The position numbers and the translations under genes were made by a program. This document shows positions 1 through 5,510 of a stretch of 7,986 nt of DNA, one piece after another. A model generated the notes under the pieces. That model saw only the letters and a list, made by a program, of their open reading frames with translations, ran no database searches and was not told the origin of the DNA. Position 1 is the first letter of the stretch. Each line of letters begins with the position of its first letter. The DNA is from Coriobacteriaceae bacterium (GTDB lineage: Bacteria; Actinomycetota; Coriobacteriia; Coriobacteriales; UBA8131): the NCBI GenBank assembly GCA_012515495.1, contig JAAYYH010000284.1, positions 1 to 7,986 on the forward strand. Direction: 5' to 3'.

Positions 1-332
1 CATGCCCATGATTTACCAAGCCAACCAGCAGGTTTATCATCCAGTGAAATTAGCTGCACATCATAAGCTGATACGATATTGGCTGTTGCGTCCTCACTGG
101 CGTCATCAACACAGATAATCTCAATAGCGGTGATGCTTTGAGCTTTCAGATCATTCAGCAACCGCGGCAACGTTGTTTCCTCATTGCGTACGGGAATAAT
201 CACCGAGACAGACGGATAATCAGACTGATTATCGTTGATGCTCGAAACTTTGGGGAATCGATGGAAGAGAACCGCAGTGAACATCAATCCGAGGGCGATG
301 AAGATGAATTCGATCATGGTTGTAGCCGTCAT
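1..332 (-). CDS. Family 2 glycosyltransferase, CrtQ/HpnB-like (N-terminal part, cut by window edge)
   Basis: Only the first 110 residues are in the window; the gene continues beyond base 1. A hydrophobic helix at residues 6-24 suggests a membrane anchor. The GT2 nucleotide-sugar fold follows: the VSVIIPVRNEE strand-loop at 42-52, the VDDAS acidic motif at 75-79 (the UDP-sugar/metal side of the site), and KPAGWLGKSWA at 100-110. That last motif is typical of the GT2 subgroup containing 4,4'-diaponeurosporenoate glycosyltransferase CrtQ and hopanoid-associated HpnB-like enzymes. The ATG at 332 lies one base after the TAA of the upstream flavoprotein gene, so translation is probably coupled; no strong Shine-Dalgarno is visible. 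A second ATG at 317 would remove only five residues. With two carotenoid-type flavoproteins upstream, transfer of a sugar to a carotenoid acid or alcohol at the membrane is likely, but the acceptor is inferred. A hopanoid or other lipid acceptor remains possible. Confidence 0.85.
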   Translation of the reverse strand, partial: MTATTMIEFIFIALGLMFTAVLFHRFPKVSSINDNQSDYPSVSVIIPVRNEETTLPRLLNDLKAQSITAIEIICVDDASEDATANIVSAYDVQLISLDDKPAGWLGKSWA

Positions 333-333
333 G

Positions 334-1905
334 TTAGTCTTTTAGCGTTCTCTTGATGGCATCAGCAGCTAACTTACCGGTGAGAATCGATACAGGTAAA
401 CCAGATGGACTAAACGTCCATTGGCCGCACTGATAGACATCTACTATCGGCGTCTTCACCGATTCTTGAATCTTCTTGAATCTGGTTTCCGCTGGCAGTA
501 CATCATTAGTGAAAGCCCAGCCTGTAATCGCTCCCTGTTTGTTGCCTGTTTCACGTTCGATGGTCAAAGGTGTTGAGCAGATTACGAATTCTAGATTATC
601 AGCAAGCTTTGGGAAAATCGTGTCATTGAGGATTCGAATGACCCTCTCGCTGCAGAATCGTTTGAAAGTTTGATACTCACCACGTTCTGCGAGATGCTTC
701 ACAAACCGATAATCCATCAGAGTGCTGATAATGATTCCCGTCTTCCCTTCAGGCGCGAGTGAGACGTCCCGCAAGGCAGGGCATGATAGTTCATAGGTCG
801 TAGTATCGAGATACTTCCCAAGCCAATCCATCAAACTTATCTCGTCCCGATTCAGGATTGTCTGAGAATCTGCTAATGACAGGAGACCTTTGGTCGATGG
901 AGTGTAAAACGCGTGAGCGCCGCAGATCTCGCGAAAAAAATCGGAGCTTAATGTGGAACCAACATAAAGGCTTAGTACTGAATCCCCACCCTCACTGTGG
1001 CTCACCAGATGTCGTTGCTTCTCTATAGCTGCTGTTTGATCGCTTCTCAAAGAAGAATAGAGCTCAGTTTGGTCAGCTGCCCAAATGAGATGCTGATAGT
1101 GGTACGTATCGCCGTTAGCAGTAGAAATTTCATGTATCACAGGATCAATCGAGTTGATGGTTGTGTGCGTTACAATTTCCCCACCTGATGAGAGTATGTA
1201 TTCATCCAACTTTTGAGCAAGTGCTCCCATGCCGCCTTTTGGATAGCTATAATCCAGATAGAGCGAGAAATAGCTCAACGCAAAAGATGTCGGAGTGCCT
1301 TTGAAGAAGTGCTGGGTGATCAGGGCTATTAAAGCATCATTATCCGTGAATCGCCGTAAATGCTCGACTACGGGAGCTCTAAGCCGACTAGCCTTTGAGA
1401 TGTTGACCTGATATTTCAGCAACCACGGCAATAAGGTCTTGAGCAAGTATTCGCTGTCACGCATATCGTCTCGGAAGAGTGGGTTGTCGATTCCATATAT
1501 CACATCCATATAACCCATGACTTTTTCGATCTCTGCGCAGATAGCGGCGATATCTCGTCGGTTCTGCGGAAAAATCTCCGAAAGCATTTCTGCGTAATCA
1601 TTGAGACTGGCACGTGAGTCCAACCTGATCCAGCAGCTTTCAATCCCAATAGAGACCGGGTTCTTTTCTACCTGTAGCTCAATATTCAGACTTCTCAGCA
1701 TTGGAAAGATGATGCCCGAGTCTTCAAATGCCCTGATTCCAGCATCAAAAGCAAAACCGTGATGCCAGAATGTGGTTACAAGACCGCCTGTATGGTCAGC
1801 CTTTTCACAAAGCAACGTCCGAATACCATAACGACAAAGAAAAGCAGCAGCAGTCAATCCTGCGATTCCGCCACCTACGACAATCGCGTCATACTCTTTG
1901 CTCAT
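334..1905 (-). CDS. CrtI/CrtN-like FAD-dependent oxidoreductase (phytoene desaturase superfamily)
   Basis: A 523-residue flavoprotein of the COG1233 phytoene desaturase/carotenoid isomerase/retinol saturase superfamily. The Rossmann dinucleotide motif GGGIAG lies at residues 11-16, the ribose-binding Glu at about 34 (CEK), and the GG turn at 40-41. A YPKGGMGALAQKL segment at 221-233 matches the P-x-GG-x-x-x-L strand of the family. The C-terminal FAD motif is at about 490-517 (YQCGQWTFSPSGLP followed by TGKLAADAI). Length is normal for CrtI/CrtN, about 490-520. The start ATG overlaps the stop of the upstream 616-residue gene as ATGA, and the downstream glycosyltransferase starts one base after its stop, so the three genes form a coupled operon. 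Family members desaturate, isomerise, saturate or oxidise polyenes; which applies here cannot be read from the sequence. It is clearly a divergent paralogue of its neighbour and lacks that protein's cysteine-rich C-terminal extension. Confidence 0.87.
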   Translation of the reverse strand: MSKEYDAIVVGGGIAGLTAAAFLCRYGIRTLLCEKADHTGGLVTTFWHHGFAFDAGIRAFEDSGIIFPMLRSLNIELQVEKNPVSIGIESCWIRLDSRASLNDYAEMLSEIFPQNRRDIAAICAEIEKVMGYMDVIYGIDNPLFRDDMRDSEYLLKTLLPWLLKYQVNISKASRLRAPVVEHLRRFTDNDALIALITQHFFKGTPTSFALSYFSLYLDYSYPKGGMGALAQKLDEYILSSGGEIVTHTTINSIDPVIHEISTANGDTYHYQHLIWAADQTELYSSLRSDQTAAIEKQRHLVSHSEGGDSVLSLYVGSTLSSDFFREICGAHAFYTPSTKGLLSLADSQTILNRDEISLMDWLGKYLDTTTYELSCPALRDVSLAPEGKTGIIISTLMDYRFVKHLAERGEYQTFKRFCSERVIRILNDTIFPKLADNLEFVICSTPLTIERETGNKQGAITGWAFTNDVLPAETRFKKIQESVKTPIVDVYQCGQWTFSPSGLPVSILTGKLAADAIKRTLKD

Positions 1906-3752
1906 CTATCCAGCTCTTTAAGGAAGGAGATAATCTCCCTGATCCGCACAGGTCCTTGATCTTCCTCTGAACAGATGCAATCCTTCTCATAATTCAACAG
2001 GGTGGCTTCATCGACTGACGCTCCAAGCCAACACTTCCTTGCTCCGACCAGATTACCCACGGCGATACGACGCATAATCCCTCGGATGTCAGCTCCTTCT
2101 CCCCCATTGCAGCGCGGACTTTCACAGAATCGGCATCGCAACGCCAGACGCATGATCTTGCGATGAGATGCGTCATATCCTTCATATAATCGATCGTCAG
2201 TAAAGGGCTTCTCTACAATTCTGACGTAGTCTTCCATCCCTTCGCGATAAACATACGGCTCCATACCCAGCTTACGCAACAGCACATTAGCCGCAGTCAA
2301 CCCTGATGTCGTGACCGTAGGTGTGCCAGTACCCATCACCGTTGATTCGCCGCAACAAAACAGATTGTCCCATTCGGTTCGCGTGTGTAGCCGCTTGAAC
2401 ATATGTTGGCCAAGCATCTGTTTGGGACCCGCAACCGCGCCGCCATTCTTCAGTGTATAGCGTTCAATAGTTTTAGGCGTAGCGACCTCAGCATATCGCA
2501 GAGCCTGGCTAAAACCTGGAAAACGTTTTTCCAACACAGAGATCAACCGCTGTTTCTCAAGTTGCTTTCTCTCGATGTAATCTACTGGCTGCACCAGATC
2601 CCAGTTCGAAAAAGTCGGTCCGATAGCTAGTACGGTGTGTTCATCGTCTGCGCAAAGGGTTCTATCGTCCAAGCTGAGTATGTAAGCTGTGACTTCGCTC
2701 TCATCCAACAGATCAGGATTTCCCACTAACATCTCAATTGGCTCGGTTCCTTCTGGTATCACCTCTTTATCCACGACAGAATAGAGGACAACACTGGGAT
2801 AGGTTGGCAGCTGTTGAGCTGCCCACTCACGTCGCTTCAGAGTCGAATACTGTGAATCGATCAGTTTGCTATAGAGATTCCAGACGGTTCCAGAATAGAT
2901 GATGTTCTCAGCTTCAAGCGTGTTTCCATCATCAAGTTCAACACCAGAGGGCTTACCATTGTCAAAGCAGATGGAAACCACTTCGCGACCAAGGAACATC
3001 TCGCCATTATTCTCTTCGATGACCTTCTCAAGCTTACCAGGTAAGAACAGTGTTGAACCTGCTGGATAATAGCTACCACCAACATGGTTATCAACGAACA
3101 TCACTGCTGCCATCACAGCTGGTGCCTCTTCAACCGTTGCATAGCAATATGTCGAAGTCAGCTTATCGAAGAACTTGAAGATCTCCGGATCCTTGAAGTA
3201 TTTTTGCAAAAGATTCTTGGCGCTCTTATTCAACATCCTCAAAAAACGGAAGTAGGAAATGGGATGTTTCTTGATACTTCTAAGCGCTGAATCACGGTCG
3301 GTTTCATCAGCCGTTGTATACGTAGGTGTTTCAACCATCACATGTCGATAGATAGTATGCATATCAGCATAGAAACGCTGGATATTCGATTTTTCAGAAG
3401 GAAATATAGTCGATAGCTCATCAGCAAATCTTTGTACGTCTGCCCAGAAACGTATGCGATTCCCCTTGAAATTCACACAGTACAATAGATCGTGGCGTAT
3501 TATATCGATTGGTTCTTCCAGTGAGTTGAAGACAAAGCGATGCGCGTTGAAACCCTTCTCACCAAAACCGTAGAGCATGGCCGCACCGATATCAAACGTC
3601 ACATGACCGCGTTTGAAAACACCACATGAACCACCCGGATTGTAGCTCTTCTCAATAACGGCTACAGATAGACCGCGTTTAGCCAGCAAGCTGGCAGCAG
3701 TCAATCCTGAGAGTCCCCCGCCTATAGCGATTACATCGTATTTCATGCTCAT
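1902..3752 (-). CDS. CrtI/CrtISO-like FAD oxidoreductase with C-terminal cysteine-rich (degenerate GltD/DPD-type Fe-S) domain
   Basis: A 616-residue protein, about 100 residues longer than usual for its family. Residues 1-496 form a phytoene desaturase/carotenoid isomerase-like flavoprotein: GGGLSG at 11-16, Glu34 (IEK), GG at 40-41, YYPAGSTLFLPGKLEKV at 228-244, and the C-terminal FAD motif at about 465-489 (CCGES, then GTGTPTVTTSG). The extension carries Cys540, 543, 548, 574, 592 and 594. The RCRFCESPRC segment, followed by ADIRGIMRRI and GNLVGA, resembles the N-terminal [4Fe-4S] domain of GltD and dihydropyrimidine dehydrogenase. In those proteins C-x2-C-x4-C-x3-CP leads into a D-I helix; here the fourth cysteine is Glu552. 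The closing CIC, then GPVRIREIISFLKE, resembles the end of that same domain. This gene is first in the minus-strand operon and overlaps the next gene by four bases. ATG at 3752 is used; ATG at 3746 would lose two residues. No strong Shine-Dalgarno is seen. The polyene substrate is inferred from family and neighbours. Confidence 0.87.
   Translation of the reverse strand: MSMKYDVIAIGGGLSGLTAASLLAKRGLSVAVIEKSYNPGGSCGVFKRGHVTFDIGAAMLYGFGEKGFNAHRFVFNSLEEPIDIIRHDLLYCVNFKGNRIRFWADVQRFADELSTIFPSEKSNIQRFYADMHTIYRHVMVETPTYTTADETDRDSALRSIKKHPISYFRFLRMLNKSAKNLLQKYFKDPEIFKFFDKLTSTYCYATVEEAPAVMAAVMFVDNHVGGSYYPAGSTLFLPGKLEKVIEENNGEMFLGREVVSICFDNGKPSGVELDDGNTLEAENIIYSGTVWNLYSKLIDSQYSTLKRREWAAQQLPTYPSVVLYSVVDKEVIPEGTEPIEMLVGNPDLLDESEVTAYILSLDDRTLCADDEHTVLAIGPTFSNWDLVQPVDYIERKQLEKQRLISVLEKRFPGFSQALRYAEVATPKTIERYTLKNGGAVAGPKQMLGQHMFKRLHTRTEWDNLFCCGESTVMGTGTPTVTTSGLTAANVLLRKLGMEPYVYREGMEDYVRIVEKPFTDDRLYEGYDASHRKIMRLALRCRFCESPRCNGGEGADIRGIMRRIAVGNLVGARKCWLGASVDEATLLNYEKDCICSEEDQGPVRIREIISFLKELDR
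2072..2135 (-). other. Cysteine-rich segment encoding the C-x2-C-x4-C motif of the appended Fe-S-like domain
   Basis: This approximate stretch, inside the 616-residue flavoprotein gene, encodes residues about 540-560. It contains Cys540, Cys543 and Cys548, with Glu552 where GltD and dihydropyrimidine dehydrogenase have the fourth Cys of C-x2-C-x4-C-x3-CP. The ADIRGI helix that follows is in the same place as the D-I helix of those enzymes. The domain match is from remembered family patterns and has not been tested by a profile search. Confidence 0.5.
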
Positions 3753-3773
3753 ATTCTACTACATATATACCAA

Positions 3774-3801
3774 GTAATAGCTCTCCACGATGTACAATCA
3801 A
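3774..3801 (-). promoter_or_regulatory. Candidate promoter of the minus-strand flavoprotein/glycosyltransferase operon
   Basis: On the minus strand, TTGATT (3801-3796) and TATTAC (3779-3774) are separated by 16 bases. Each matches the sigma-70-type consensus at four of six positions. Transcription would start near 3767, leaving a leader of only about 15 bases before the ATG at 3752. The box spacing is good, but the boxes are weak and the leader has no clear Shine-Dalgarno, so this is tentative. Confidence 0.3.
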
Positions 3802-3862
3802 GCACAACATTGAGGGATCAGAATTGGCTGTTGATTGGCGATAACAGAGCGGCGGTACCGGT

Positions 3863-4792
3863 ATGAAACATAACCTCAAAAGGATACTGGGTTGGGCAGG
3901 CGTCTCAGCGTCATTGGTCTTCTCAAGTCTTTGGGCTTATTGGGGTGCCATGGAGAACTTCCATGAAGGTTGGTATTCAGCCTCGATATCGGAGAACCTG
4001 TTTATGCTGGTATTCCAGTATCTATTGATAACCATCATCTTCGTTTTGCTGGCAGTCATCGCGCTGCGATTCAAGAAGATCGGTTTAATGTTGCACGGTC
4101 TCGTAGCGGCTTTTTGTATCTGGTTCTTCTCAGGCGCAAATATCTTGGTCTTGGGTCCGATGATTGTCGTACCAATCATCGGACTTGGGCTGATGTATTT
4201 TTTTGGGGAACCTGAACCGAAGAAGTGGGCGTATCGTCTAATAGTGGCAATTCCTTTGATCATCATACTGGCGATATCTGTGCCGCAAGCTATCAAGGTA
4301 TCTCAGCGAGTTAACGATGGAGACTTCGGTATCAGAATTGTCGAAGGCCAGATGTTCACCTTGGCTTGGGCACCGCGAGGACCAGGTTGGCCAGACGCGG
4401 GAACATCATGGTACGAGGCAAACGAGATTTGCCGTCATATTTCCGAAGATGGAACAACCGTCATGGAAACAGAACAGAATATCTGGCGATTACCCACCGT
4501 TGAGGAATCTGTAGACGCAATGATGCTGCATAGTCAGAATTCTGGTGGAACATGGAATGCCGCTGAGGAAAAGGCTAGTTACGAGAATGCTCCGGACAAA
4601 GAGACTCCCTTGTGGGACGTTCACTCCAAAGTCATCTATTATTGGACCGCGGATACATCGCCTGACGATGATCAGCGCGCATATATCATCGTTTATCACG
4701 GAGAGGTCTTTGAAAGAGTCAAGACCGAAGGGCAGGGTTATCTGAGCTTTCGCGCTGTCAAGGATGTCGACAGGGTTAACAACAGACAATAA
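3863..4792 (+). CDS. Five-helix membrane protein with extracytoplasmic DUF1566/Lcl-type C-terminal domain
   Basis: The 309-residue protein has two parts. Residues 8-145 contain five predicted transmembrane helices (about 8-30, 46-69, 73-91, 93-114, 124-145). Positive residues (KHNLKR at the N-terminus, RFKK near 70, KKWAYR near 120) place the N-terminus inside, so the C-terminal part should lie outside the cytoplasm. Residues about 157-303 resemble DUF1566/Lcl C-terminal domains, which are related to formylglycine-generating-enzyme/C-type-lectin folds: SWYEANEICRHIS at 182-194, WRLPTVEES at 208-216, YYWTADTS at 259-266, then a GYLSFRAVKD end at 292-301. An ENFHEGWY motif sits between helices 1 and 2. 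No catalytic residues can be assigned; a binding or adhesion role is possible. It is transcribed divergently from the carotenoid-type operon, with a 110-bp gap. No good Shine-Dalgarno precedes the ATG at 3863, but no better start exists. Function is unknown. Confidence 0.82.
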   Translation: MKHNLKRILGWAGVSASLVFSSLWAYWGAMENFHEGWYSASISENLFMLVFQYLLITIIFVLLAVIALRFKKIGLMLHGLVAAFCIWFFSGANILVLGPMIVVPIIGLGLMYFFGEPEPKKWAYRLIVAIPLIIILAISVPQAIKVSQRVNDGDFGIRIVEGQMFTLAWAPRGPGWPDAGTSWYEANEICRHISEDGTTVMETEQNIWRLPTVEESVDAMMLHSQNSGGTWNAAEEKASYENAPDKETPLWDVHSKVIYYWTADTSPDDDQRAYIIVYHGEVFERVKTEGQGYLSFRAVKDVDRVNNRQ

Positions 4793-4810
4793 TGTCCTGA
4801 TAGTATCCGA

Positions 4811-4848
4811 AAATGTGCCGGTCTTGATTAAATGTGCTTGTCTTGTTT
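4811..4848 (+). repeat. Tandem 19-bp direct repeat (two copies)
   Basis: Copy 1 is at 4811-4829 (AAATGTGCCGGTCTTGATT) and copy 2 at 4830-4848 (AAATGTGCTTGTCTTGTTT). They match at 16 of 19 positions and abut exactly, so the repeated half-motifs AAATGTGC and GTCTTG recur at 19-bp spacing. The pair lies after the stop of the membrane-protein gene and about 90 bp before the cupin gene, just upstream of a candidate promoter. It could be a double binding site for a regulator of the cupin/reductase unit, or a chance local duplication. Confidence 0.75.
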
Positions 4849-4855
4849 TAAACAT

Positions 4856-4924
4856 TTATTGACTGACGGTTACTCCTGGTTTAAAGTTGCGAACATTGCC
4901 AAGAAGCTGTTAGTCCGTCAATAA
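4856..4924. repeat. Imperfect inverted repeat upstream of the cupin gene
   Basis: TTATTGAC at 4856-4863 is the exact reverse complement of GTCAATAA at 4917-4924. Neighbouring TGACGG at 4864-4869 can instead pair with CCGTCA at 4915-4920. The loop is about 50 bases, so this is unlikely to be an intrinsic terminator, and no T-run follows. It spans the candidate promoter and ends just before the Shine-Dalgarno of the cupin gene. A role as an operator or leader structure is possible but unproven. Confidence 0.35.
4859..4887 (+). promoter_or_regulatory. Candidate promoter for the cupin/reductase unit
   Basis: TTGACT at 4859-4864 matches the -35 consensus at five of six positions. After 17 bases comes TAAAGT at 4882-4887, a four-of-six -10 box. 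Transcription would start near 4894 with a leader of about 46 bases containing the Shine-Dalgarno. An alternative pair, TTGATT at 4824-4829 with TTTAAA at 4847-4852 (17-base spacer), overlaps the tandem repeat and cannot be excluded. Confidence 0.35.
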
Positions 4925-4928
4925 GATT

Positions 4929-4934
4929 GGAGAA
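4929..4934 (+). promoter_or_regulatory. Shine-Dalgarno sequence of the cupin gene
   Basis: GGAGAA, with GGAG ending seven bases before the ATG at 4940, is the clearest ribosome binding site in the window. It fixes the cupin start and supports a bacterial-type translation system. Confidence 0.75.
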
Positions 4935-4939
4935 GTGCG

Positions 4940-5440
4940 ATGGCAGGAAAATATGACAGATATGTCCTTCAACCCCCACACACGACGATGACCACAAAAG
5001 GCGATGGAACTGTGATCTTCAATGGTATTTTCGCCAAGGGCCTGGAACAATGGGGTGAGCCGATGAATATGGGTCTTCAGATCATCAGTCGACCATTCAG
5101 AAGTGACAATCCTACGCATCTTCATAATTTTCAAGAGTATCTAGCCTGGTATGGAACCAATCCTGACGACCCAACGGATTTTGATGCAGAGATAGTCATC
5201 TACTTGGGTGAGGAGCTCGAGGAACACATAATAACCCAACCTACAGTCTTAAGCTTACCGCCGGGACTGGTTCATTGCCCGCTTGAGATTAAGCGAGTTG
5301 GCAGCCCTATCATCCAATTAGAGATCATGTTACCCCCATGTGACGGAACAACACCCACGCGAGAACCCTACTTCGATGAGGACAAGGAGTTCACAACTGA
5401 AGGTGCTGTGGAAATCGTCCGCACTCCGATAGTGAAGTAA
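4940..5440 (+). CDS. Small single-domain cupin protein
   Basis: A 166-residue protein with one cupin (double-stranded beta-helix) domain at about residues 40-132. Motif 1 is HLHNFQE, giving His60, His62 and Glu66 in the H-x-H-x3-E pattern. Motif 2 is PPGLVH, giving His112 in the P-x-G-x2-H pattern. All four ligands of the standard cupin metal site are present, so a bound divalent metal (Fe, Mn, Zn or Ni) is likely. About 40 residues separate the two motifs, somewhat more than in the smallest cupins. No signal peptide or membrane helix is seen, so it should be cytosolic. The ATG at 4940 has a strong Shine-Dalgarno. The enoate-reductase-like gene starts 70 bp after its stop on the same strand with no obvious terminator between, so the two are probably co-transcribed and may act on the same substrate or its product. 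Cupins include dioxygenases, isomerases, decarboxylases and small-molecule sensors; the sequence does not decide which. Confidence 0.83.
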   Translation: MAGKYDRYVLQPPHTTMTTKGDGTVIFNGIFAKGLEQWGEPMNMGLQIISRPFRSDNPTHLHNFQEYLAWYGTNPDDPTDFDAEIVIYLGEELEEHIITQPTVLSLPPGLVHCPLEIKRVGSPIIQLEIMLPPCDGTTPTREPYFDEDKEFTTEGAVEIVRTPIVK

Positions 5441-5510
5441 TCAATCGTCGGCATAATCACTGTAGTCACGAGTATCCAAAGCAATCTTGAACCAAGGAAT
5501 GAGGTTTTGT

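Noticed and set aside
138..356. A 72-codon plus-strand frame across the left edge.
   Set aside because: It is antisense to the glycosyltransferase, whose GT2 motifs are clear in the minus strand.
3937..4296. A 119-codon minus-strand frame opposite the transmembrane region.
   Set aside because: It is the complement of hydrophobic helix codons and has no family features. Shadow frame.
4811..4848. CRISPR-like reading of the tandem repeat.
   Set aside because: The two copies abut without a spacer and are too short and too few for a CRISPR array.
4490..4855. A 121-codon open frame on the minus strand, opposite the membrane-protein gene.
   Set aside because: It lies antisense to a gene with a clear membrane and DUF1566 pattern, and its translation has no recognisable domain. 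It is a shadow frame.
4793..4860. Possible intrinsic terminator after the membrane-protein gene.
   Set aside because: Only a four-base stem (GACA/TGTC) around the stop codon was found, with no GC-rich hairpin or T-run. The region is better described by the tandem repeat.
5487..5510. TTG start at 5487 adding eight residues to the OYE-type reductase.
   Set aside because: The ATG at 5511 has GAGG six bases upstream and starts right at the MTEYADVFKPI segment expected at the family's N-terminus. The TTG has no good ribosome site.
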